From assembly GCA_900541965.1 (NCBI GenBank), contig UQLN01000049.1, positions 1 through 34,594 of the forward strand: a DNA stretch of 34,594 nt, read 5' to 3'. The position numbers and the translations under genes are program-made. Of this stretch, positions 21,219 through 29,231 are shown one piece after another. This DNA is from an uncultured Parabacteroides sp. (GTDB lineage Bacteria; Bacteroidota; Bacteroidia; Bacteroidales; Tannerellaceae). Within the stretch, counting starts at the first letter, position 1, and each line of letters begins with the position of its first letter. The notes beneath the pieces are model-generated. The model was given only the letters and a program-made list of their open reading frames with translations, had not been told where the DNA came from and made no database searches.

Positions 21219-22460
21219 ATGAATATAAAACCTGTACTCTGGCTCTTGCTCATAGGTATATTATCTGCCTTTTCCTGTACACATAAAAGTCAAACAGAGG
21301 ATGAAGATATTGATAGCCAATGGTTAGACAGCCTTCAGCATGTTTACCAATATGGTATTTGCATTGACTCTCTGGATGTAAGGGAGTATAAGATGAAAAG
21401 CGGAGACAATCCTGCCTCTATTTTTGCAAGCTTAGGCTTCTCAGCTATCAAAGCAGACAGCATTTCCAAAGCATCAGCAGAAGTACTGGACCCCACAAAA
21501 CTGCGTGCCGGCATGTGTTATTATACATTTACAACCCAGGACAGTACGGCAGATATCCGCCACATAGCTTTTGCAAAATCGCTTACGGACTATGCTGTAA
21601 TAGACCTGACCGGAGATTCTATCAACGCTTATAGTTTCAGCAAACCCATCACTTTAAAACAAAAGTACACACAAGGTACCCTTAACTCCTCTTTATGGAA
21701 TGTTATCAAAGCAAGCGGTGCCGATCCTTTACTCGCTATTAAAATTTCAGATGTATACGCCTGGCAGATCGACTTTTTCGATGTTAAAGACGGGGATTCT
21801 TTCCAGGTACTGTACAATGTTGCCTACATAGACGATACCACAGCTTTAAATATTACATCCATCGAAGGAGCCATCTTCACCCATCAAGGAAAAGATTTTG
21901 TGGCAATTCCTTTTACGCAGGATAGCATTTTCGAATACTTCGACCTCGAAGGGAACAGCCTTCGCAAAGCTTTCCTGAAGGCTCCTCTGGACTTTTTCCG
22001 CATTACCTCACGCTTCAGTAATGCCCGCTTCCATCCGATATTAAAACGCTACAGAGCACATCATGGCGTCGATTATGCCGCACCGACAGGAACGGAAGTA
22101 AAAAGTATCGGAGCCGGAACCGTTATATTCAAAGGATATGCAGGTGGTGGAGGCAACACATTAAAAATAAAGCACAATTCCGTATATACCACTTCTTACA
22201 TGCATTTAAGCCGCTATGCCAAAGGCATTGGAGTGGGTAGCCATGTACAGCAAGGGCAAGTAATAGGTTATGTCGGTTCAACCGGGCTTTCGACAGGTCC
22301 CCACCTTGATTTTCGGGTCTATAAAAACGGACAGCCTATCAATCCTCTACATATGGAGGCTCCTCCATCTTTGCCCGTCAAGCCGGAACTTCGCGACAGT
22401 TTTGCTATAGTTAAGCAAGCTGTTCTTGCAGAATTGGATAGCATGAAACGTTTATACTAA
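21219..22460 (+). CDS. M23-family peptidase, probable lipoprotein
   Basis: The 413-aa protein starts at ATG 21219. The N-terminus has a lipobox-like LSAFSC (Cys20). Residues 55-130 look like an OapA/LysM-like segment (EYKMKSGDNPASIFASLGF). The LytM/M23 domain is at about 262-378: H281-x3-D285 in HHGVDYAAPTGTEV, H329 in SYMHL and H362-L-D364 in GPHLDFRVYKNGQ. The usual last zinc ligand His is Asp here. The domain is expected to cut peptidoglycan cross-bridges or regulate amidases in the periplasm. The yccF gene follows 19 bp later. Confidence 0.9.
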   Translation: MNIKPVLWLLLIGILSAFSCTHKSQTEDEDIDSQWLDSLQHVYQYGICIDSLDVREYKMKSGDNPASIFASLGFSAIKADSISKASAEVLDPTKLRAGMCYYTFTTQDSTADIRHIAFAKSLTDYAVIDLTGDSINAYSFSKPITLKQKYTQGTLNSSLWNVIKASGADPLLAIKISDVYAWQIDFFDVKDGDSFQVLYNVAYIDDTTALNITSIEGAIFTHQGKDFVAIPFTQDSIFEYFDLEGNSLRKAFLKAPLDFFRITSRFSNARFHPILKRYRAHHGVDYAAPTGTEVKSIGAGTVIFKGYAGGGGNTLKIKHNSVYTTSYMHLSRYAKGIGVGSHVQQGQVIGYVGSTGLSTGPHLDFRVYKNGQPINPLHMEAPPSLPVKPELRDSFAIVKQAVLAELDSMKRLY

Positions 22461-22479
22461 ACACTAAAAGGATTTATAT

Positions 22480-22848
22480 ATGAAATTTTTAGGAAATATC
22501 ATCTGGTTAATTTTCGGTGGTCTGGTAACTTCCATTGAATATTTAATTTCCAGCTTGCTACTGATGGTTACGATTGTTGGCATTCCATTTGGTATACAGA
22601 CGATGAAACTGGGAATGCTGGCATTGTGGCCATTCGGAAGCCGCGTTACGGATAATGGAAATTCCGGAGGGTGCCTCTGTATTATCATGAATGTGCTTTG
22701 GATATTCTTAGGTGGTTTCTGGATATGCCTGACTCACCTGTTTTTCGGACTACTACTTTGTATTACGATTATAGGTATCCCATTCGGACGGCAACATTTT
22801 AAAATGGCTGCTCTAGCTCTGACTCCTTTTGGCAAAAATATTGTTTAA
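22480..22848 (+). CDS. YccF-domain inner-membrane protein
   Basis: The 122-aa protein has two copies of a YccF-type repeat: GNIIWLIFGG with IVGIPFGIQTMKLGMLALWPFG, and VLWIFLGGFW with IIGIPFGRQHFKMAALALTPFG. Each contains a hydrophobic stretch spanning the membrane twice. The length is normal. The function is unknown in any organism. It is co-transcribed with the M23 gene and converges on murI with only 12 bp between stops and no clear terminator. Confidence 0.9.
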   Translation: MKFLGNIIWLIFGGLVTSIEYLISSLLLMVTIVGIPFGIQTMKLGMLALWPFGSRVTDNGNSGGCLCIIMNVLWIFLGGFWICLTHLFFGLLLCITIIGIPFGRQHFKMAALALTPFGKNIV

Positions 22849-22860
22849 ACAGAAATGTCT

Positions 22861-23694
22861 TCAATCAATTGAGATTTGTTCTACCTCTATCGAATGACAG
22901 AGGAAAATAGATGCTGTCTCTGAAAATTTAGCAGCCGATTCTGTTGTCAGGAAACGGCAATGTCCTCCTCGTGTAAGCCGTCTATCCATTTCCGGATGAC
23001 GGTACAAGTAATCTTTCAGGCTTTCTGCCACATATTGCCCTTGTGCAAAAAGAGTAACACCATCCGGCAGATATTGCCTTATTTTATCCATAAGCAAAGG
23101 ATAATGCGTACAACCTAAGACAAGGGTATCTATATCCGGGTCTATGGAAAAAATGTGTTCCAAGTGCTTCTGTACAAAATAATCTGCCCCGGGAGAAGCA
23201 AACTCATTATTCTCGACTAATGGTACCCACATCGGACAAGCTTCTCCGGTCACCCGGATATGTGGGAACATCTTATTTATTTCCAAGGAATAGGAACCTG
23301 AAGAAATTGTCCCGCTGGTGCCTAAAATACCGACATGCTTTGTCCGGCTGATATGATCCATTAATTCCACGGTAGGACGAATAACCCCCAATACACGGCG
23401 TTCTGCATCCCATAAAGGCAAATCCTTCTGCTGAATCGTTCGTAAGGCTTTCGCAGAGGCTGTATTACAAGCCAGGATAACGAGCTGGCACCCCTCTTCA
23501 AATAATTTTTCAACAGCCTGCCGGGTGAAACGGTAAACCACCTCAAAGGAACGTGGTCCATAAGGAGTCCGTGCGTTATCACCTAAATAAATATAATCAT
23601 ATTCAGGCATAGCCTCACGAATCTTATTGAATATGGTTAATCCTCCGTATCCGGAGTCAAAAATACCTATTGCGCCGGGCTGTTTTGAAAACAT
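22861..23694 (-). CDS. murI: Glutamate racemase
   Basis: The 277-aa cofactor-independent enzyme makes D-glutamate for peptidoglycan. The two catalytic cysteines lie in LACNTAS (C76) and GCTHYPLL (C195). The N-terminal IGIFDSGYGGLT and GDNARTPYG are typical. It starts at ATG 23694 and lies 34 bp after a strong terminator hairpin, with no -7 box in between. Expression may depend on read-through from the ompH genes. Confidence 0.97.
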   Translation of the reverse strand: MFSKQPGAIGIFDSGYGGLTIFNKIREAMPEYDYIYLGDNARTPYGPRSFEVVYRFTRQAVEKLFEEGCQLVILACNTASAKALRTIQQKDLPLWDAERRVLGVIRPTVELMDHISRTKHVGILGTSGTISSGSYSLEINKMFPHIRVTGEACPMWVPLVENNEFASPGADYFVQKHLEHIFSIDPDIDTLVLGCTHYPLLMDKIRQYLPDGVTLFAQGQYVAESLKDYLYRHPEMDRRLTRGGHCRFLTTESAAKFSETASIFLCHSIEVEQISID

Positions 23695-23728
23695 AGTCAG
23701 AACCTTTCCTTTATATATAGACGAAAAA

Positions 23729-23754
23729 GGATGCCTTCCTATTGGAAAGCATCC
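23729..23754 (-). terminator. Terminator between ompH and murI
   Basis: The 11-nt arms GGATGCCTTCC (23729-23739) and GGAAAGCATCC (23744-23754) pair with one wobble around TATT, with T-tails on both sides (TTTTT at 23728-23724 on the minus strand). Confidence 0.88.
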
Positions 23755-23776
23755 TTTTCTTATAATATAAACAATA

Positions 23777-24274
23777 TTATTTCAAACCTAATTTAGCTTT
23801 TACAAACGGAGTTGCATCAATAGCTGCATTTCCAGTATAAAGAACAATCTGCGGATCTAATACATAAGTATATCCTTTTTCATCACCAACAGCCTTGATT
23901 GCATTTCTTAATTTGTCCTGGATAGGAACAAACAATTCCTGTTGTTTTTTCTGGAAATCCTGCTGGGTCAACTGAACAAAATTATTTGAACGTTCCTGGA
24001 TATCAGATAATTCCTGCATTCTTCTCATTTTGATATTTTCTGTCAATGAGTCCTGCTGGGCAATGAAATCAGCATACTTCTTATTGTATTCTTCTTCCAT
24101 GACTTTCAGCTCTTGTTTATATTTAGCATCCATATCTGCTAATGTTTTTTGCATCGTAGCAAATTCAGGCATTGCTGTTACGACTTCCTGGCTATTAACA
24201 ATAGCGATCTTTACTTCTTGCGCAAAAACACTTAATGGGAGCACCATTAACAAAAAAATAATCAGTTTCTTCAT
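23777..24274 (-). CDS. OmpH/Skp-family periplasmic chaperone
   Basis: The 165-aa secreted protein has a signal peptide (cleavage VFAQ-E, residue 19) and a long, charged coiled-coil body (about 45-130). It begins KIAIVNSQEVVTAMPEFATM and ends with the conserved YVLDPQIVLY region. Skp holds unfolded outer-membrane proteins for BamA. A -7 box at 24340-24333 gives it its own promoter. It is the second of two tandem Skp genes downstream of bamA. Confidence 0.92.
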   Translation of the reverse strand: MKKLIIFLLMVLPLSVFAQEVKIAIVNSQEVVTAMPEFATMQKTLADMDAKYKQELKVMEEEYNKKYADFIAQQDSLTENIKMRRMQELSDIQERSNNFVQLTQQDFQKKQQELFVPIQDKLRNAIKAVGDEKGYTYVLDPQIVLYTGNAAIDATPFVKAKLGLK

Positions 24275-24332
24275 TTCTCTATAAAAATTACTTGTTATTA
24301 ATCAAATTCTTAACTATCAGCATTGAAGCGCA

Positions 24333-24340
24333 CAAATGTA
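24333..24340 (-). promoter_or_regulatory. -7 box of the second ompH gene
   Basis: TACATTTG on the minus strand gives a leader of about 52 nt before ATG 24274. Confidence 0.5.
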
Positions 24341-24345
24341 CGCAT

Positions 24346-24861
24346 TTATTTTGAATATCCTAATCTAATAAGGACTTCATTGCTTATATCTATCTTTGGA
24401 GAAGCAAAAATAATGCTCATAGCCGAGGCTCTGTCCATGACCATTTGGTATCCTTTTTCTTCCGATATTTCTTTTACAGCCTCATAAATATCATCCTGTA
24501 GAGGTTTCATGAAATTCTCACGTTGTTTATACATTTCCCCTTCCGGACCGAAATATTTACGTTTTACATCCTGAGCCTCTTGTTCTTTCTTTACAATCGC
24601 CTCTTCACGCTTTGCTTTCATTTCTGCGGAAAGGGACCCCAACTCAGCCTGATAACTTTTATACATGTTCTGGGCCTCCTGCTGAAGTGCATCCACTTCG
24701 CTCTGCCATTTCTTCGAACTCTGGCTTATCTGTTCATTCATTGTTGCATAAGACGGAATATTTTTGAGGATATACTCCATATCTATCAAAGCAAATTTCT
24801 GTGCCGATGCTGCAAACGAACAAAAGAGCAACAAACAGCTTAATGCAATAATTTTCTTCAT
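24346..24861 (-). CDS. OmpH/Skp-family periplasmic chaperone, first tandem copy
   Basis: The 171-aa secreted protein has a signal peptide (cleavage near ASAQ-K, residue 21). It starts FALIDMEYILKNIPSYATMNE and continues as a coiled coil rich in Glu, Lys and Gln (about 40-125). It is clearly paralogous with the next gene (same IPSYATM/MPEFATM start and GYQMVMDRAS/GYTYVLDPQI ends) but diverged. A -7 box lies at 24903-24896. Keeping both copies next to bamA suggests distinct clients or dosage. Confidence 0.92.
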   Translation of the reverse strand: MKKIIALSCLLLFCSFAASAQKFALIDMEYILKNIPSYATMNEQISQSSKKWQSEVDALQQEAQNMYKSYQAELGSLSAEMKAKREEAIVKKEQEAQDVKRKYFGPEGEMYKQRENFMKPLQDDIYEAVKEISEEKGYQMVMDRASAMSIIFASPKIDISNEVLIRLGYSK

Positions 24862-24895
24862 ACACCTATTATTTAGTATTTAAACCTTCTGACTA

Positions 24896-24903
24896 CAAAT
24901 ATA
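24896..24903 (-). promoter_or_regulatory. -7 box of the first ompH gene
   Basis: TATATTTG on the minus strand gives a leader of about 29 nt before ATG 24861. Confidence 0.5.
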
Positions 24904-24928
24904 GCAGAGGGTTTATTTATTAAAAGAA

Positions 24929-24995
24929 AATTGAGGATTAAAAATTAAAAATTAGTGCAATCAGCACATAAATCTTCAATTTTTAATCCTCAATT
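24929..24995. repeat. Long AT-rich inverted repeat between bamA and ompH
   Basis: Perfect 18-bp arms (24929-24946 and 24978-24995; core TTGAGGATTAAAAATT) flank a 31-bp loop with a second hairpin GTGC-AATCA-GCAC (24955-24967). I recall similar AATTGAGGATTAAAAATT-type sequences as frequent intergenic repeats in Bacteroides genomes, from memory. It may be a small dispersed repeat that also ends the bamA transcript. Confidence 0.7.
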
Positions 24996-25016
24996 CCTAA
25001 CTTTATATTTCCCGAC

Positions 25017-27683
25017 CTAGAATTCTTGTCCTATGATAAAGTGGAAATTGCTACCTCCTCTTGAAGAACTACCGTCAGGTTTGTCGAAACCATATGCCCA
25101 GTCGATACCCATCAAACCGATCATCGGAAGGAAGATACGTACACCGACACCTGCCGAACGCTTCAAGTTGAACGGATTGAAATCTTTCATATCCACCCAA
25201 GCATTACCAGCTTCAACAAACGCCAATCCGTAAATCGTAGAAGAAGGTTCCAACAAGAACGGATAACGGAATTCCATTGACAAACGAGAGTATCCGTAAC
25301 CATAAGAATTATAACCTCTGTTACCGGCAATACTACCATTTTCATACCCTCTCAAACCAATGGTTTCTGTTGCATACATACTTGAATAACCTGTCATACC
25401 GTCTCCCCCCATATAGAATGTTTCAAACGGAGACTTCTTATTCTTGTTATAAGACCCTATGAAACCATATTCAACACGTGTCATCAATACCGGTGTTCTT
25501 TTCACCGTCATCGGAGCCAACGGAGAGAATATCTTCGCTTTGAACTTCCACTTATGGTATTCGATAAGTTTAAACTTATTCGGGTTCTGGTCACTCATAT
25601 TGGCATAATCTTTTCCGTCCCATAAAGACCAAGGCGGAGTAGCAGCAACCGATACCATGAATTGCGAACCGCGGCGGGTATACAACGGATTATCGATAGA
25701 GTTACGCTGCAACATCAACTCAAGGTTAATATTATGGCAATTACCATTCTGAACCAGGAAGTAATCCCAGTCTTTCATCATATACAGCTGGTAGTTCAAT
25801 GTTGCCATGAACTGGAAGTAGTCATCCGGCCAACTTAAACGTTTACCATAACCGGCAGACAGACCGAACATCATAATATATTTATCCGGGTCGTATGCCA
25901 ATTCATAGTTTCCATAATTGCCATAACCATAACCGCCGTAACCATAGCCATAACCACCATAGCCATAACCATAAGGAGAATAATAGTTATTATAAGAATT
26001 ATTGCTCAGATAATTACTACTAACATCTGTTTGCTTAGAGAAGTAAGCACTTACAGATAATGTATTCGGTCGTTTGCCTCCGAACCAGGGATCCATAAAC
26101 GAAATACTGTATGCCTGATAGTAACGTCCGTTCGTCTGACCACTCAAAGTCAATGTCTGTCCTTCCCCTTGCGGAATAATACCTTTATAAGTCTTCGGAT
26201 TAAACAAGTTCTTCATGGAGAAGTTCGTAAACTTCAAACTTAACTTTCCGATTACACCAGTCTGTCCCCAACCTGCAGAGAATTCAATCTGGTCATTTGC
26301 CTTAGAAACCAGATTATACTGGATATCCACTGTCCCGTTTTCTGCATCAGGCAGTGGCTGCGGAACCAAATTTTCCGGGTCAAAGTGTCCCATCTGCGCA
26401 ATTTCACGAACTGAACGCATTAAATCTTCACGACTGAATAACATACCCGGTTTAGTACGAAGCTCACGGCGAACAATGTCTTCATATAAACGGTCGTTAC
26501 CATTAATGATTACACGGTTGATTGTAGCCTGAGGACCTTCCTGTATACGGATTTCCAAAGAAATCGAGTCATTACGGACATCCACCTCTACCGGATCCGC
26601 ACCAAAGAAAATATAACCATTATTATAGTACAAGTTTGAAACGGCATCATCATCAGAAATCAAACGTTCATTCAATTTCTTCTGATTATAGACATCTCCA
26701 GGATTCATTCCCAACAAAAATTGTAACTGTTCTGTCGGATATTTAGTGTTACCGACGAATGTAACATCCTTCAAATAATACTTTTCACCTTCGTCTATTT
26801 TCAAGAAAATATCTACAGTCTTAGCATCGTAGTTCACAACACTGTCCTCAATCAGGACAGCATCACGATACCCTTTTTCATTATATTTAGCGATAATATT
26901 TTTCTTGTCATTTTCATATTCTTCAGTAGTAAATTTCTTCGTACTGAACATTTTCATGATACTGGTCTTAAAGTCATGTTTAAGATCGAACTTTTCGTTC
27001 GTCTTTTTCATTGCCTTTTTCAGTTCAAAATCAGTAAGCGCTTTATTTCCCTCAAAATTAATATGATGAATTTTAGTCTTTTCATTTTTGTTGATATTAA
27101 TATCGACAATCACTTCACCCGCATGAGCAGGATTATCACGCTGAACGATATTTACATCTACATTCTTAAAGCCTTTACCATCAAAGAATTTCTTTATCAA
27201 TGTAGTCGCTTTGTCTATCAGGTTAGGAGTTACCTGATACCCTTTACGCAAACCTAACCGGGCTTCCAGATCTTCACGTTCTCCTTTTTTGATACCATTA
27301 TAATTAACAGCCGAGATACGCGGTCTTTGCTTCAATTGAACTTCCAACCAAATCTCGTCACCTTCAATTTTTGTTGCCAGGATTTTCACATCGGAAAACA
27401 ATCCGTGTTTCCAAAAACGTTTTACCGCAGAAGTTATTTCATCGCCAGGCACAGTGATAACGTCACCTACCGACAGCCCTGAAAAACCAATTAATACAAA
27501 ATCATCATAATCCTTTATTCCCGTTACTTTAATATCAGCAATCTTATACTGCTTCGGAGATAATGAATACGAAATAACCGGCACTTCCGCAGGTGCCTCA
27601 ACTTTGGTAGTGTCATTTTCCTGAGCATACATGCCACACGCTACACCCAGAAAAACAAAAAACAGCACTATTTTTTTGTACAT
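25017..27683 (-). CDS. bamA: Outer-membrane protein assembly factor BamA
   Basis: The 888-aa Omp85 protein has a signal peptide (cleavage near YAQ-E, residue 21), five POTRA domains (about 45-460; e.g. IADIKVTGIKDYDDFVL and INRVIINGNDRLYEDIVRREL) and a C-terminal 16-strand barrel ending FHFIIGQEF. The lid-lock motif region is GLRGYENGSI (VRGY-type). It inserts beta-barrel proteins in the outer membrane. A Tyr/Gly-rich insertion (about 553-592; YGYGGYG repeats) lies in an extracellular loop. It starts 14 bp after uppS, so it is co-transcribed with it. Confidence 0.95.
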   Translation of the reverse strand: MYKKIVLFFVFLGVACGMYAQENDTTKVEAPAEVPVISYSLSPKQYKIADIKVTGIKDYDDFVLIGFSGLSVGDVITVPGDEITSAVKRFWKHGLFSDVKILATKIEGDEIWLEVQLKQRPRISAVNYNGIKKGEREDLEARLGLRKGYQVTPNLIDKATTLIKKFFDGKGFKNVDVNIVQRDNPAHAGEVIVDININKNEKTKIHHINFEGNKALTDFELKKAMKKTNEKFDLKHDFKTSIMKMFSTKKFTTEEYENDKKNIIAKYNEKGYRDAVLIEDSVVNYDAKTVDIFLKIDEGEKYYLKDVTFVGNTKYPTEQLQFLLGMNPGDVYNQKKLNERLISDDDAVSNLYYNNGYIFFGADPVEVDVRNDSISLEIRIQEGPQATINRVIINGNDRLYEDIVRRELRTKPGMLFSREDLMRSVREIAQMGHFDPENLVPQPLPDAENGTVDIQYNLVSKANDQIEFSAGWGQTGVIGKLSLKFTNFSMKNLFNPKTYKGIIPQGEGQTLTLSGQTNGRYYQAYSISFMDPWFGGKRPNTLSVSAYFSKQTDVSSNYLSNNSYNNYYSPYGYGYGGYGYGYGGYGYGNYGNYELAYDPDKYIMMFGLSAGYGKRLSWPDDYFQFMATLNYQLYMMKDWDYFLVQNGNCHNINLELMLQRNSIDNPLYTRRGSQFMVSVAATPPWSLWDGKDYANMSDQNPNKFKLIEYHKWKFKAKIFSPLAPMTVKRTPVLMTRVEYGFIGSYNKNKKSPFETFYMGGDGMTGYSSMYATETIGLRGYENGSIAGNRGYNSYGYGYSRLSMEFRYPFLLEPSSTIYGLAFVEAGNAWVDMKDFNPFNLKRSAGVGVRIFLPMIGLMGIDWAYGFDKPDGSSSRGGSNFHFIIGQEF

Positions 27684-27697
27684 ATAACAGCTATTGT

Positions 27698-28441
27698 TTA
27701 TAAGATTAATTGCTCACTTGTTTTACCAAAACGACGTTCACGTTGTTGATAATACAATATAGCTCCATACAACTCTTCTTCTCTAAAATCCGGCCAGAAC
27801 ACTTCGGTAAAATAAAACTCCGCGTACGATAACTGCCACAGCAAAAAGTTACTGATGCGTTGCTCTCCTCCTGTACGAATCAATAGATCCGGGTCAGGAA
27901 TACCTTTGGTCGTTAGATGGTCCGAAACAACTGCCTCGGTTATATCATTGGGGTGAATTTTCTTCTCCTGCACTTCCTCCACAAGTTGTTTCACTGCTTC
28001 CGTTATTTCCCAACGCGAGGAATAACTTATTGCCAGAATAACTGTAGTCCCCGTATTAGCGGCAGTCCGGGCAATGCAATCCTGCAATGTTGCATATGCA
28101 GCAGCAGGAAGACGGTTCAAATTACCCACAGCCATCAAACGGACATTATTTTTCATCAAATCTGGCGTTTCACGCTGAATAGCAATCACCAGCAAACTCA
28201 TCAAAGCTTGGACCTCTGCCTCCGGGCGATTCCAGTTTTCATTCGAAAACGTGTACATCGTCAAATATTTCAGTCCTATGTTTTTTGCAGCCTCCACGAC
28301 TTTACGAACAGAGACAACACCTTCCTGGTGCCCAAAGCTACGGTCCTTTCCCTTAGCTTTAGCCCAACGTCCGTTTCCGTCCATAATTATCGCCACATGC
28401 TGCGGCAATCGTTCTTTGTCAATTTGTTCAATCAACGACAT
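27698..28441 (-). CDS. uppS: Isoprenyl transferase (undecaprenyl diphosphate synthase)
   Basis: The 247-aa cytoplasmic enzyme adds cis-isoprene units to farnesyl diphosphate to make the lipid carrier for peptidoglycan and O-antigen. It has the conserved IIMDGNGRWAK (D21), HQEGVVSVRKVVEAA, TMYTFSNENWNRP, SYSSRWEI and DLLIRTGGEQRISNFLLWQ-SYAEFYFTEVFWPDF. It lies 30 bp after the DUF6089 gene and 14 bp before bamA in the envelope operon. Confidence 0.98.
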   Translation of the reverse strand: MSLIEQIDKERLPQHVAIIMDGNGRWAKAKGKDRSFGHQEGVVSVRKVVEAAKNIGLKYLTMYTFSNENWNRPEAEVQALMSLLVIAIQRETPDLMKNNVRLMAVGNLNRLPAAAYATLQDCIARTAANTGTTVILAISYSSRWEITEAVKQLVEEVQEKKIHPNDITEAVVSDHLTTKGIPDPDLLIRTGGEQRISNFLLWQLSYAEFYFTEVFWPDFREEELYGAILYYQQRERRFGKTSEQLIL

Positions 28442-28471
28442 AGTGTTTTCATCTGTAACGACTGTTACTGT

Positions 28472-29173
28472 TTATTTTATACTGTTACACGGCTTTTTAC
28501 GGTAGCCGAAATCCCAACTTACACTCAACAGCAAAAAAGAATACCAATCTTTATTCTTCCATATGCTGCCTTCCATCCCATACGGATTATCCAGAATATC
28601 ATTCGTTTCATCCGTCACATCCAAATCGTCGCGGAATAATTTCCGAAACGAAAACTCGCAACCTAAGTTGACTCTATCCAGCACCTTATATCTAACTCCT
28701 ATCCCACAAAGGATATGAGGAGCTAAAAAAATACGATTTTTCCCCGTCGCTATCGTTGCGCCTATTCCTCCGAATACATAAGGCGTATAGCGCCAAGTAT
28801 TTATAAAAACGAACGAATCGCCATATGGTAAAAAGTTAAACTCCACTTGCCCGCTACAATCAAGCAAACTACGACTAAATGAAGGTTTAACATTATCAGG
28901 CAATTTATTTTGCAGTTTTTCTGCCGTACCTGAAATCCGCCCCCACAACAAATTGGTTTTTACCGACCATCTGGAATTCCTGTTATAGCGGAACATCATA
29001 CCTGCTGCGGGATGTATTTCCTTAAATAAGGAACTCCGGTTTAATTCTCCCACATAATAGGTTATACCCGTCGCTCCTCCTATTTCAAACTTATATTCTT
29101 GCGCTACGACTCCTGTAGCCAAACTAATAAATGATACAAACACAATTATGTGCTGAAAGAAAGTTGAGTTCAT
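28472..29173 (-). CDS. DUF6089 family outer-membrane-barrel-like protein
   Basis: The 233-aa secreted protein has a signal peptide ending near VVAQ-E (residue 25). Its alternating beta pattern is typical of a small barrel: IGGATGITYYVGELN, AAGMMFRYN, YTPYVFGGIGATIATG, CGIGVRYKVLDRVNLGCEFSFRKLF. It fits the Bacteroidetes DUF6089 family, normally found beside uppS and bamA. The function is unknown. It starts at ATG 29173, 58 bp after the DUF6242 gene. Confidence 0.85.
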   Translation of the reverse strand: MNSTFFQHIIVFVSFISLATGVVAQEYKFEIGGATGITYYVGELNRSSLFKEIHPAAGMMFRYNRNSRWSVKTNLLWGRISGTAEKLQNKLPDNVKPSFSRSLLDCSGQVEFNFLPYGDSFVFINTWRYTPYVFGGIGATIATGKNRIFLAPHILCGIGVRYKVLDRVNLGCEFSFRKLFRDDLDVTDETNDILDNPYGMEGSIWKNKDWYSFLLLSVSWDFGYRKKPCNSIK

Positions 29174-29231
29174 TCCAATAAGATTTAAAACCCTGCTTTC
29201 TTTCTAACGTTAAAAACGTCATTTAATTATA

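Noticed and set aside
27917..28639. 240-codon frame antisense to uppS and the DUF6089 gene
   Set aside because: Rich in Cys, His and Arg as expected for antisense translation; the opposite strand has two clear genes.
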